Positions 49,431-57,467 of a DNA stretch of 64,000 nucleotides are shown in pieces. The DNA lies in assembly GCF_012849555.1 (NCBI RefSeq), contig NZ_CP051685.1, forward strand, positions 6,166,600 to 6,230,599, written 5' to 3'. A program made the translations under genes and the position numbers. The stretch comes from Massilia forsythiae (GTDB taxonomy: Bacteria > Pseudomonadota > Gammaproteobacteria > Burkholderiales > Burkholderiaceae_D). The notes under the pieces were generated by a model, which ran no database searches, was not told the origin of the DNA, and saw only the letters and a program-made list of their open reading frames with translations. Each line of letters starts with the position of its first letter. Within the stretch, counting starts at the first letter, position 1.

Positions 49431-51106
49431 CAGGATTCCCAGAATGATGTGGTTTCTTCTTGGCCGCTGATCGCGCGGGCAATGCCCATAATCGAGGCCA
49501 CGCCGCCGTCGATCTTCTGCTCCGGCTTTTCCTTGCGCGGGTAAATGTTGTCCTTGGCGTCGAGCTTTGCCACGATGTTGGACATCATCCAGGTCAGCAT
49601 TGGATTTCCGTCGTGGTGCACGCGACCGGCTTTGATCGCGCTTTCCAACTCCTTCATCGGCAGCGACAGGTTCTTGACAGTCTGTCCCAGCTCCACTGCG
49701 GTGATGCCGTTCTTCGTCAGGCACTGCTCCAGCTGGGCGGCACGGTACGGGTCGAACACCACCTCGTCCGGCCCATACTCGGCCACCAGGGCGAGCATGT
49801 CTTCCTCGATCAGGTCGAAGTCGATCTCGGCGCCATCGTGCTGCTGCAGAAATCCCTCAATCACCCACTTGCGGTAGGCGTTCGCGTTTTTCTCAGCGTT
49901 CTCGATCGCGGCTTCCGGCAGGTAGTAGTCGCCGAACAGGTAAAAGTGCTGCTTGCCGTCAATCACTCGCACAAACACCAACATCAGCACACACACGTCT
50001 GAGCGGCTGGCTAGGTCCAGCGTCAGGTAGCAGCGCTCGCCCTTGAATTGCTCGCGGCGCAGCTTGAGGTCTGCGCACTTCGCCCACTCGAGCATGTTCA
50101 GCCAGGCCGATTTTGCCGAGCACCAGATGTTCAGGTGCTTCGTCTTGAATCGAGTCTGCTTGGACGCGCTCTGCGTTGCGAGCCGCTGCTGCGCCAGCAG
50201 AAAGTCTTCGTCGACCGAAATGCCGTAGTTTGGATTTGCCTTGCGCAGTACGGCCGGGCTGGTCCAGTCGTCGCCGTCATCAATCGTGTAGATCAGCGCG
50301 AACAGCTCTGGATCGTCCAGCACGCCCTCGAGCACTTTCTTGGCGTCCTGCTCCTGGTCATAGCACGGCCCGGCGATGTTGAAGCCGGCCGTTGTGATCA
50401 TGAGCAGCAGCGGCTGCTCGCGCGCGCCCATGCCGGTCTCCATCGTGTCGACCAGCTCGGATGTGTCGTGTTCGTGGTATTCGTCCACGATCGCGCACGA
50501 GGGCGAGGCGCCGTCGCCGGGCTTGCCGATAACCGGTTCGAAGCGCGAGCCGTCGGCCGGCGCCAGCAATGCCTTAGCCCAGATCTCGGCGCCGAGCGCC
50601 TCTTGCAATTCCGGCGTGCGCTCGAGCATCTGCTTGGCCGGCCGGAAGACCTCCCAGGCCTGCGCCTCGGTCGTCGCGCCCGAGTAGACCTCGGCACCGA
50701 ACTCGCCATCTACCGAGAACATGTACAGGCCGATGCCGGAGCCGATGATCGACTTGCCGTTTTTCCTCGGCACCGCGAAGTACGCCTTGCGGTAGCGGCG
50801 CCGATCGTTCTTTTTGATCTTCCATCCGAACAGCGCGCAGAACGCGAAGCACTGCCAGGGCTCCAGCGTGATCGTCTCGCGCTTTCGAGCCCACTTCCCT
50901 TTGGTGTGAGGCATCAGCGACAGGAACGTGCAGACCTTGTTGGCCGCATCCTCGTCGAAGTAATACGGGAATGCCTTTCGCCGGCTGGCCTTCAGTTCGT
51001 CCAGGTGCTTCTTGCATGCCAGCTTGACCCACTTGCATGCGACGATCTTGCCCTTGACGACTGCCTGCGCGTACTCCAGTGCCGTGCCGACGAAATCGGC
51101 CGCCAT
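49430..51106 (-). CDS. Large terminase subunit
   Basis: This 558-residue protein has the packaging ATPase Walker A VPRKNGKS (residues 112-119) and Walker B AIVDE (D208-E209), then the nuclease part with LTLDLASRSDV and VFDPYRAAQLEQ. Length and motifs match Terminase_1 type enzymes that cut and package phage DNA. Confidence 0.95.
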   Translation of the reverse strand: MAADFVGTALEYAQAVVKGKIVACKWVKLACKKHLDELKASRRKAFPYYFDEDAANKVCTFLSLMPHTKGKWARKRETITLEPWQCFAFCALFGWKIKKNDRRRYRKAYFAVPRKNGKSIIGSGIGLYMFSVDGEFGAEVYSGATTEAQAWEVFRPAKQMLERTPELQEALGAEIWAKALLAPADGSRFEPVIGKPGDGASPSCAIVDEYHEHDTSELVDTMETGMGAREQPLLLMITTAGFNIAGPCYDQEQDAKKVLEGVLDDPELFALIYTIDDGDDWTSPAVLRKANPNYGISVDEDFLLAQQRLATQSASKQTRFKTKHLNIWCSAKSAWLNMLEWAKCADLKLRREQFKGERCYLTLDLASRSDVCVLMLVFVRVIDGKQHFYLFGDYYLPEAAIENAEKNANAYRKWVIEGFLQQHDGAEIDFDLIEEDMLALVAEYGPDEVVFDPYRAAQLEQCLTKNGITAVELGQTVKNLSLPMKELESAIKAGRVHHDGNPMLTWMMSNIVAKLDAKDNIYPRKEKPEQKIDGGVASIMGIARAISGQEETTSFWES

Positions 51107-51108
51107 GG

Positions 51109-51513
51109 TTAGTGTGCCTTTTTCGGAGCACCCATCAGGGCGGCAAACGGGTTGGTCGGAGTTTCCTTCTTGACCGAGACGCGCGACCGATCCGCCGGCG
51201 TCATGCCGAGCACCGCCAGAGCAGTGCGAATCTGCGCGACCTGGGCCGAGGTCACCTCGCTGTCGGGCTGCGCGCGGAACTGCGCGATTAAACGAGCCGC
51301 AAGCTCAACCGCCATCCGGTCAGTAGCCTGCAGGACCGAAGCCGGCAGCGCGTCGACGATTTCATTCCAGACTTCTTTCTGCTTGATCTTGAAGTACTTC
51401 GGCGGCGTCCGGTCGAAGGCGCCGGCTTCGAAGTCATCGCGGCGCCGCGCCGGATCCTTGTCGAAAGCACCCCTCGCCTCCAGCACCGCCGAAGGGGTTC
51501 GGGGTTTGGGCAT
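51109..51513 (-). CDS. Small terminase subunit (P27-like)
   Basis: This 134-residue protein has the P27-type pattern: PPKYFKIKQKEVWNEIVDALPASVLQATDRMAVELAARLIAQ-type helices, with the conserved NPFAALMG end. It recognises the packaging site next to it and hands DNA to the large subunit. Confidence 0.85.
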   Translation of the reverse strand: MPKPRTPSAVLEARGAFDKDPARRRDDFEAGAFDRTPPKYFKIKQKEVWNEIVDALPASVLQATDRMAVELAARLIAQFRAQPDSEVTSAQVAQIRTALAVLGMTPADRSRVSVKKETPTNPFAALMGAPKKAH

Positions 51514-51769
51514 ACTGTCGAATCCTGAAATTCTGAATTGCGGAAATAAAAAAAGAGCTGCATAGCCGGTCTAGGGGCGAAAAGGCCCTAAGATTCAACC
51601 CCGCCCCACCCCTCTGCCGATGCCTCTCAACGTCGCCATGCGCGGTGCCATGCCGCGATCATCGCCTCATCCGGGTGTCTCGTCGTCGGATTCGGCGGCG
51701 CGCTCAAAACGCTGCCAATGGCCTTTAAAAGCTATCAGCCCAGGGGTGCGCGACGGGCATCGAAATGAC

Positions 51770-52147
51770 TCATCCAGCAGCGCTTTCGGACCGGGTTTTT
51801 TCCTTGTGACAGGCGGTGCAGGCGGCCTGCAGGTTCGATTCGTCATCGATCTGCACTTCCGTCCAGCCTATCTCACGGGCTTTTGCCTTGTTCACCTTGT
51901 GGTCGACCTCGCGCGCCACGTAGCGGCAACCGGGACCTTTGATCTGGCATAGGCCGGCGGCGGCGCTCAGGACGCGCTTGCGTAGCTGCTGCCAGGCGTA
52001 GCCATATCCGCGCTCGGTGCTGCTCTTGTCGCTATGGGACCGAACCCAGCCGACGGCCAGCTGCGCGTGCTTCGCGCAGTAACCGGGCGCATCAATCAGC
52101 TTGCCGCATCCAGCCTTCCGGCAGATGGTTTTTGGACGTGCCGCCAT
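51770..52147 (-). CDS. HNH endonuclease next to terminase
   Basis: This 125-residue protein has paired zinc ligands (CRKAGCGKLI, YCAKH) and the HNH core CQIKGPGCRY, VDHKVNKAKA, NLQAACTACHKEK. HNH proteins in this position assist terminase at cos-type ends. ATG at 52147 with GGAG upstream. The gap to terS (51514-51769) is the likely cos region. Confidence 0.88.
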   Translation of the reverse strand: MAARPKTICRKAGCGKLIDAPGYCAKHAQLAVGWVRSHSDKSSTERGYGYAWQQLRKRVLSAAAGLCQIKGPGCRYVAREVDHKVNKAKAREIGWTEVQIDDESNLQAACTACHKEKTRSESAAG

Positions 52148-52195
52148 TAGTGACTCCAAACAAAATGTTTATGACGACACGAGGTACGAAGAAGA

Positions 52196-52639
52196 TCAAT
52201 GCTTCAATAACTGCCTTTGGATTGCGCCCATCAATTGATATGCAGTCTGGCTTCGCACGTGGTCGTATTGCTCCTGCGAAAGAAAATACTGAGCGAAACC
52301 AGTTTCATCGGGGAATATGATCGCTTCATTCGTAGCACGAAACACGAAAATAGTTTCGCCGAGCGTTGAGTCGCGATTCAATTTCACAATTTCGAATCTT
52401 CCAGACAGCCCACTTTCGCCAATGGTATGCCCATAAAAACATGCGAATTCTTGGTGGTGGGCCTGAACTCGAAATTTAGACCCTTGCACAACAGGCCTGC
52501 CAATTGAAATACCTTCAGGACTTGCTTGCTTCGGAGCTTCCATCGCCAAAATCAGCTCAATAAACCAATTCGCAATAGAATCGATGCTGCTCGCTTGAGC
52601 GGCCAGCCTTTTTATTGCTACGCTCTCATGTGTATTCAT
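52196..52639 (-). CDS. A+T-rich unknown phage cargo gene
   Basis: This 147-residue protein has ATG at 52639 with GGAGAGGAAA upstream. The core has HHQEFACFYGHTIGE and FRATNEAIIFPDETG. It is soluble and mixed alpha/beta. I do not recognise the family. GC is much lower than neighbouring genes and it interrupts the block between HNH and the small genes, which suggests late acquisition. Confidence 0.7.
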   Translation of the reverse strand: MNTHESVAIKRLAAQASSIDSIANWFIELILAMEAPKQASPEGISIGRPVVQGSKFRVQAHHQEFACFYGHTIGESGLSGRFEIVKLNRDSTLGETIFVFRATNEAIIFPDETGFAQYFLSQEQYDHVRSQTAYQLMGAIQRQLLKH

Positions 52640-52715
52640 TTTCCTCTCCATCATGCGGGATTGGAAAGTTACCACATCGACAGCTTTTCACACAGAATAC
52701 CGCAGTAAATTTACT

Positions 52716-52877
52716 TTAAAGCAATTTAGCATCGACATAAATTCCGTAATCGACGATGGCGTCGATCCAGCGGCCGGCGAGCGGCGCCGAGATGCGCGCC
52801 ACGATGCAGGCGGCGGCCAGCGCAGGGCGGACCCACCAAGCGATCCGGGTGCGCAGGCTCAGTGTCATTGTGGCCAT
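52716..52877 (-). CDS. Small phage membrane protein
   Basis: This 53-residue protein has a pattern seen in many phages: TLSLRTRIAWWVRPALAAACIVARI, one membrane helix with flanking basic residues. TGATG overlap with the upstream stop. Confidence 0.65.
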   Translation of the reverse strand: MATMTLSLRTRIAWWVRPALAAACIVARISAPLAGRWIDAIVDYGIYVDAKLL

Positions 52878-53188
52878 CAGTGCAGACCCCGGCGCTCGCT
52901 CGCCTCGCTCACGTCCGAGTAGCTGGATGCCAACGTCGACGTGCCGCGAAACAGATTGACCAGCTTGCCGCGCACGCGTTCGGGAACGCTGCACACCAGC
53001 TCGATGAAGGGCATGCCGCTGGTGCCGTAGCCTTTGGCCTGCAAGGCGGCGTGCGCTGTCTCGCATTCGGCCAGGCGCTCGGCAATCTGGTTCAGGCGCG
53101 CGACGTCGGCAGCCTGCACCGTGTTTGCCTGCGGACCCAGGACAGCGCGGAGGATCTCGGCGCGGTACATGCGTGCGTTGTTGTTCAT
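52877..53188 (-). CDS. Hypothetical phage protein
   Basis: This 103-residue helical protein (LNQIAERLAECETAHAAL, then FIELVCSVPERVRGKL) has no recognisable catalytic motif. It is coupled to genes on both sides. Confidence 0.62.
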   Translation of the reverse strand: MNNNARMYRAEILRAVLGPQANTVQAADVARLNQIAERLAECETAHAALQAKGYGTSGMPFIELVCSVPERVRGKLVNLFRGTSTLASSYSDVSEASERRGLH

Positions 53189-53376
53189 GCCACTTCCTTG
53201 ATGATGGCCGGGATGCGGCCGAGGCGTTCTTGCAGCAGTTCGCCGGGCAGCAGCTGCGGCCGGACGCGCGAGACGGTCGGGCGGCCAGTGAGGTCGCGCA
53301 CCAGGACGTCAAGCTCAGCAGGCCGGCGCACGGTGATGCCGTCCACCTCTACGTTCAGCAGCGGCGGGATGCGCAT
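53185..53376 (-). CDS. Hypothetical phage protein, first gene after a terminator
   Basis: This 63-residue protein starts at ATG 53376 with TGAGG upstream. The pattern RPAELDVLVRDLTGRPTV and LLQERLGRIPAIIKEVA has no assigned function. It is the first gene downstream of the terminator at 53391-53424. Confidence 0.6.
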   Translation of the reverse strand: MRIPPLLNVEVDGITVRRPAELDVLVRDLTGRPTVSRVRPQLLPGELLQERLGRIPAIIKEVA

Positions 53377-53390
53377 CGTGCACCTCAAAT

Positions 53391-53424
53391 AAAAAGCCGC
53401 CGGCGCATTGCTGCGACAGGCGGC
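53391..53424 (-). terminator. Intrinsic terminator at the start of the late block (minus strand)
   Basis: On the minus strand GCCGCC pairs with GGCGGC, with an inner CGCA-GCAA-TGCG stem, followed by TTTTT. It lies just before the first late gene and would need antitermination to be passed. Confidence 0.8.
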
Positions 53425-53470
53425 GAAGCGTCCCCGCTGTAGCGGGAACGAGGAGACAACCGAAAATACT

Positions 53471-53510
53471 TATAGCTTTTCTTTGAAAAAAGCTATATTT
53501 AAGCTATAAT
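53471..53510 (+). promoter_or_regulatory. Promoter and operator of the toxin-antitoxin operon
   Basis: TTGAAA (53483-53488) and TATAAT (53505-53510) are 16 bp apart, seven bases before the toxin start. The arms TATAGCTTTT (53471-53480) and AAAAGCTATA (53488-53497) form a perfect inverted repeat over the -35 region, with a third AAGCTATA copy at 53501-53508. This fits autorepression by the HTH antitoxin. Confidence 0.82.
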
Positions 53511-53517
53511 ACTACTC

Positions 53518-53772
53518 ATGAACTCGATCAACTGGACCCCGAAAGCAGCCAAGCAACTCCGCAAACTGGACAAGCAGGCACAAAGCCCGATCCGCGATGC
53601 GGTGACCAAGCTGGCGACGATGCCGAACTGCCAGAATGTCAAAGCCCTGACGAACCACTCAAGCGGCTACAGACTCAGGATCGGCAACTACAGGGTGTTG
53701 TTTGATTGGGACGGGGAAATCAAGATCGTCGAAATCAACGAGGTAAGCAAACGAGATGAACGCACCTACTAA
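53518..53772 (+). CDS. RelE/ParE-type toxin
   Basis: This 84-residue protein has the RelE-fold pattern: INWTPKAAKQLRKLD, then SGYRLRIGNYRVLFDWD, then EIKIVEINEVSKRDERTY. RelE enzymes cleave mRNA on the ribosome. It is on the plus strand inside a minus-strand region and overlaps the antitoxin by 17 bases. Confidence 0.9.
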   Translation: MNSINWTPKAAKQLRKLDKQAQSPIRDAVTKLATMPNCQNVKALTNHSSGYRLRIGNYRVLFDWDGEIKIVEINEVSKRDERTY

Positions 53773-54076
53773 CATTCAGATCATCAACGGGCCGGATGGG
53801 AAACCGGCCTTTGTCGTCATCCCTTACGAGGAGTATCGAAAAACGCAAACTGCCGGCACCATTCCACACGAGGTTGTGAGCGCCACGGTAGACGGTGCCA
53901 CGCCAGTGCGCGCATGGCGCGAATACCTGCGCCTGACCCAGGCAGAGGTTGCGCAGCGCCTCGGCATTGCTCAGCCGTCCTATGCGAAGCAGGAGGCTAG
54001 TGACGTATTGCGCCGCTCGTCCATCGAAAAGATTGCAGGCGCGCTGGGCATCACAGTCGAGCAGCTCGACTTCTGA
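53756..54076 (+). CDS. Antitoxin with N-terminal Phd-like and C-terminal HTH domains
   Basis: This 106-residue protein has an N-terminal NIQIINGPDGKPAFVVIPYEEY segment like Phd/YefM-type antitoxins (about 5-28). An XRE helix-turn-helix follows (about 50-104: LTQAEVAQRLGIAQPSYAKQE). It neutralises the RelE toxin and likely represses the operon. The order toxin first, antitoxin second is HigBA-like. Confidence 0.9.
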   Translation: MNAPTNIQIINGPDGKPAFVVIPYEEYRKTQTAGTIPHEVVSATVDGATPVRAWREYLRLTQAEVAQRLGIAQPSYAKQEASDVLRRSSIEKIAGALGITVEQLDF

Positions 54077-54493
54077 TCCATTGCGCGCACCACACAGAGC
54101 CCTCGGCCATCATCCGCACACGTGGAACGTGGTTGTCAGGCTTAGGCTTTGTGTGGTCACCGGTTACGCCGGTGAAGCGCCGAGGATCGCATAAGGCATG
54201 CGTGCTTTATCCCAGCAGGAGGGTTGGTGTGCAGCGGGGGCGGGCCGCTGCTCCTCGGAAGCCTCATTCCCTCGGCGCACGCGCCCCAGAGCTATCTGCA
54301 AAGTGGGCCGTAAACGAGAAAGCCCGCCGGGGTGGCGGGCCTTTCTTGCAGACGAGCGCCGGCTTTACTGCGGGCTGGACACTCGACTGCCTCGGGTGAT
54401 GTTGGCGCCGAAGCGCGCATTACATTTTGCCGAGGGAATGTGGAAGACTGAAGTTTACGCCGCTTTTTCAGGCGGCGCAATACTGTTGAGTGG
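54077..54493. other. Region after the TA operon with no supported gene
   Basis: Apart from small hairpins (TCACCGG/CCGGTGA at 54157-54175) and a terminator-like stem at 54318-54345, nothing gene-like is visible. Open frames here lack start signals. Confidence 0.5.
54318..54345. terminator. Terminator-like stem after the TA operon
   Basis: AAAGCCCGCC pairs with GGCGGG-C-CTTT around a short loop, with A and T runs on both sides but only three to four residues long. It probably ends the TA transcript. Confidence 0.6.
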
Positions 54494-54778
54494 TCAACGC
54501 TTACTTGCGGCGCTGTACCCGTCAATCAGGCGCCCAATCACATCGCCATCAGCCACATCTTCGGCAGCGAAGACCACCCACTCTCGGCCTGGCGAGCGCA
54601 AAGAGGCACGCCTGTACATCACATCGCGGATCGGTCGGCTGATCGGCGCGGCATCAACCATGCTGCCGCTTGACTCCCGAGCAGGAGCATTGATAGAAGG
54701 AGCGTCCGAGTCAACTTCCAGCCGCCGCCCATCCCATGGGCCGCCAATGAATAGGTGCACTGCCTTTTTGCCGGCCAT
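54494..54778 (-). CDS. Hypothetical phage protein (GGPWDGR type)
   Basis: This 94-residue protein starts with HLFIGGPWDGRRLEV, a signature seen in many small phage proteins of unknown function. A C-terminal EWVVFAAEDVADGDVIGRLIDGY follows. TAATG overlap with the upstream gene. Confidence 0.7.
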   Translation of the reverse strand: MAGKKAVHLFIGGPWDGRRLEVDSDAPSINAPARESSGSMVDAAPISRPIRDVMYRRASLRSPGREWVVFAAEDVADGDVIGRLIDGYSAASKR

Positions 54779-55122
54779 TACGATCTTCCTTTCTTGCGCT
54801 TAAGGTATGGGCGCGGGCTGCCATATTTTGGCACACTCTGATGTGCCGAAAAATAAACACCCCGCTCCGGCTCAAGAGGTGCAAGCAGCCCAGCCGGGCA
54901 TAGGTCGGGATGGTCGCGGCGGGCGAAGATGAACGTGGAACCTACGATCAAGTTCGCGGCGCTGTAAGCCCCGCCGTCAATAAATACTGTGATGCTAGTT
55001 TGATCGTCACCGTCAGCCATGTCCAGGCCGACAAATGCAGGCATGTCGAGCGAGACGATATCGCCAACTGGTACCCACTCGCCGCCGCTTTTAATTGAAA
55101 GAGTTCCCGCAGCCGCTTTCAT
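54778..55122 (-). CDS. Hypothetical phage protein
   Basis: This 114-residue protein has ATG at 55122. A strand-rich body (SIKSGGEWVPVGDIVSLDMP, TSITVFIDGGAYSA) and a basic tail (PYLKRKKGRS) are visible. No family was recognised. Confidence 0.6.
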   Translation of the reverse strand: MKAAAGTLSIKSGGEWVPVGDIVSLDMPAFVGLDMADGDDQTSITVFIDGGAYSAANLIVGSTFIFARRDHPDLCPAGLLAPLEPERGVYFSAHQSVPKYGSPRPYLKRKKGRS

Positions 55123-55124
55123 AG

Positions 55125-55700
55125 TCAGGCTGCCCTGAGCATCTCGGGTGCGACCTTGCGCATCTTGGCGCCCGCCCGCGCGCCATGCGCCTGGTGCAGC
55201 CCTTCCAGCTCGGCCACCATGTCGGCGATGCGCTCGCGCTCGAGCTGGCCGCCCTGGATCGGCTCGCGGCCCGGCGTGGCGGCGCAGTGCGTGCAGGCAC
55301 GGCCGGCGGCGATGCGAGTGCCGTTGCAGGCCGTGCATTCGCCGCCCAGCCAGTGAGCCAGCGACACCAGTGCGATTTTCTTGTAGATGCCGTGGGCAGC
55401 GGCGACGTCCCATTCGTGCTTGATTTTGATCCAGGCGCGGTCCTTGCCCTTCTGTGTAACGACCTTGATCCAGGCGCGCAGCAGCACGGCCAGATTGGCA
55501 TTGCCGGATTCGAAGGTCTTGCGAGGCACGCCGTCGGCGTACTTGGCGCGCGCCAGCAGCGAGCCGAACACATCGCTCGAACCACCATTCATGTCCGCCA
55601 GCGCGGCAGCGGCCAGCGCCTCCGTCTGGCCGTGCAATGCATCGTCTTGCAGGCTCGAAGCGGTCAACGATTGCAGGTATTTCTCGACGAACAAGGACAT
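55125..55700 (-). CDS. Zinc-ribbon phage protein, possible antiterminator Q
   Basis: This 191-residue protein has the opening YLQSLTASSLQDDAL then SLLARAKY, a helical middle and a CxxC...CxxC zinc ribbon (CTACNGTRIAAGRACTHC), then a helical end. The order and zinc ribbon resemble the Q-type late antiterminators of beta- and gammaproteobacterial phages. The position at the end of the early block, before the late genes, also fits. Homology was not confirmed, so the function is an inference. Confidence 0.65.
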   Translation of the reverse strand: MSLFVEKYLQSLTASSLQDDALHGQTEALAAAALADMNGGSSDVFGSLLARAKYADGVPRKTFESGNANLAVLLRAWIKVVTQKGKDRAWIKIKHEWDVAAAHGIYKKIALVSLAHWLGGECTACNGTRIAAGRACTHCAATPGREPIQGGQLERERIADMVAELEGLHQAHGARAGAKMRKVAPEMLRAA

Positions 55701-55847
55701 GAATTTTTTCCTCTTGGTAAGTACGAGCAGCTTAGCAGAGAGGTTTCGATTTATTGCCCTGCACGAAGTTTTCCAAATTGCAATGTGTTGCAAATTTGCG
55801 GTATATTATCAAACTTGAAACTTCACCTTTAAAGTAAATTGATATAT

Positions 55848-56537
55848 ATGAAAAATTTCCTTCGGCTTTCTGCCATCACTGCTATAACTGGTATTTTTAT
55901 ATTTCTCGCATATGGATTGGGCGCAACTTTGTACTTTAAAGGTGTTGCCTCTTCTGACACTGCAGGCTGGATTCAAGCAGCTGGAGCCACCTTGGGTATC
56001 ATTATTGCTATCTGGGTGCCATACAAACAACAAATCGATTCGACAAAATCACTAGAAAACGAGAGGAAAGACTCGACACGTCGTCTTTGTTTGGCATTTC
56101 GAGATGAACTAAGCATGCTAAAGGAGCGGTTTGACAATCCAAACGTCCAATTGCTATTGAAAACACACAGTCTTCAATATTTTGATAGAGAACTGCCGAT
56201 ACCTAAACATCGCTTCCCAATCTTTCACTCCATGGTTGGCCGACTGACCGGAATAGATGATGAGCGTATTCGACGACTAATTGTGCACGCATATGATGCA
56301 GCAAATGCATTAATTGATGCCGCCGCCCTCAACAATCGATACTTGAACGAATTTAAAGAAATGGAGAGACTCCGCTCTATAAAATACTCTAATTACACGG
56401 AAAGCGAGATGGATCATAAAAGGAATTTACTTATAGATATTTGTAAGCAGATGCGATTTAGGTGTGAACTTACAATAAATAAAGTCAATGAAGTATTGCC
56501 GCTGCTAGATGCCGCAATAAATGACACTGGCACCTAA
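55848..56537 (+). CDS. A+T-rich two-TM membrane protein, probable phage cargo
   Basis: This 229-residue protein has two N-terminal membrane helices (about 5-28 and 40-60). A long helical cytoplasmic part rich in Lys and Glu follows. ATG at 55848. GC is far below that of the phage core and it is read against the phage operon, so it is probably a separately acquired cargo gene. The layout is seen in superinfection-exclusion and phage-defence proteins, but no motif proves that. It ends four bases into the convergent DUF1064 gene. Confidence 0.72.
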   Translation: MKNFLRLSAITAITGIFIFLAYGLGATLYFKGVASSDTAGWIQAAGATLGIIIAIWVPYKQQIDSTKSLENERKDSTRRLCLAFRDELSMLKERFDNPNVQLLLKTHSLQYFDRELPIPKHRFPIFHSMVGRLTGIDDERIRRLIVHAYDAANALIDAAALNNRYLNEFKEMERLRSIKYSNYTESEMDHKRNLLIDICKQMRFRCELTINKVNEVLPLLDAAINDTGT

Positions 56538-56884
56538 AATTCTTCTACACCCCAGCCGCCACCCTCCTTCTTCGGCTTCACGCGCACCGCGACGAAGCGC
56601 ACCGGGTAGAGGTCGGCGGCGATCTTGATCTTGGCGCGCGCGTCGTCCTGCCAGAACCCTTTCACCTCGTGCATCTCCAGCGCACCATCGACCAGCATCA
56701 CCGCGAAGTCGGGAGTGTAGAACGTGTTGTCCGCCAGGCGGAATTTCATCCCTTCGAACTTGAACCAGGCCACCTCGCCGGCGTGCTGCCGCGCGGCCAG
56801 TGTCGCTGCGTAGGCGACCTCGGTCTTGTTCATGGCGCCGACCTTAAGCCGGCCCAGCGCCTGGAGCGCGCGTTGCTGCCTCAT
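56534..56884 (-). CDS. DUF1064 phage nuclease-like protein
   Basis: This 116-residue protein has the nuclease-like motifs MNKTEVAYA, YTPDFAV, and EVKGFWQDDARAKIKIAA, the PD-(D/E)xK arrangement of DUF1064. It may act in phage recombination or end processing. Confidence 0.82.
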   Translation of the reverse strand: MRQQRALQALGRLKVGAMNKTEVAYAATLAARQHAGEVAWFKFEGMKFRLADNTFYTPDFAVMLVDGALEMHEVKGFWQDDARAKIKIAADLYPVRFVAVRVKPKKEGGGWGVEEF

Positions 56885-57216
56885 CCACCCGCCTCCAGCA
56901 CCTCGATCATGGCATCGACGATTGCGCGGCGCGCCGCCTCGTCACCACCGCCGGCTGCGATCCGGTCGCGCATGATGGCCATCAGGCCTACGGCGCCGGC
57001 GGTGGCGCGGTAAGGGCGCTGCGCGATGCGCTGCAGGTATTCGACCATCAGCGGACCGCATGCGCACCAGGCGCCGGTCCAGTCTGGTATGCGACCCTCA
57101 TGAAGTCCCCAGCGCTGAGCGTCTGGCGGCAGGCCGCGCAGTTCGAAGCCTGCATGAGAGATGCTCGTCCAGCCCAGCAGTTCGGCCAAGCGACGGTTCG
57201 TGTCGAGTGGGCTCAT
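56881..57216 (-). CDS. Hypothetical phage protein
   Basis: This 111-residue protein has ATG at 57216. Segments LGWTSISHAGFELRG and WCACGPLMVEYLQRIAQ are visible, but no family is recognised. ATGA overlap with the DUF1064 gene. Confidence 0.6.
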   Translation of the reverse strand: MSPLDTNRRLAELLGWTSISHAGFELRGLPPDAQRWGLHEGRIPDWTGAWCACGPLMVEYLQRIAQRPYRATAGAVGLMAIMRDRIAAGGGDEAARRAIVDAMIEVLEAGG

Positions 57217-57467
57217 TGGCGCGCCTCGACCGATGCAGCCACGGCGACCGCCAGGCGGTGAAGGCGAGCGTTGAACCAGCGACGCACACAGTAGGACCGC
57301 GCCACGCTGATCACGGTGTAGATCGCACCCATGGCCAGGTTGGCGCCGGGAGTGATGTGGAAGCCGAACAGCGGGAAGATCAGCATGTTGGCGCAGTAGT
57401 TGATGGCAAAGCCGATGATGACGTTGATGATCGCCTCGATGAGGCTGCCGAGCCGGGTCTGGGTCAT
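57213..57467 (-). CDS. DUF7220-like phage membrane protein
   Basis: This 84-residue protein has the pattern QTRLGSLIEAIINVIIGFAINYCANMLIFPLFG, two membrane helices and an RSYCVRRWFN block. This is a widespread phage and plasmid protein of unknown function. Confidence 0.78.
   Translation of the reverse strand: MTQTRLGSLIEAIINVIIGFAINYCANMLIFPLFGFHITPGANLAMGAIYTVISVARSYCVRRWFNARLHRLAVAVAASVEARQ

Noticed and set aside
51620..51952. Plus-strand open frame across the terS-HNH gap
   Set aside because: It overlaps the HNH gene antisense and has no ribosome binding site or recognisable domain.
54198..54803. Plus-strand open frame after the toxin-antitoxin operon
   Set aside because: It runs through a terminator-like stem and antisense over a recognised phage gene, and has no protein-like core.
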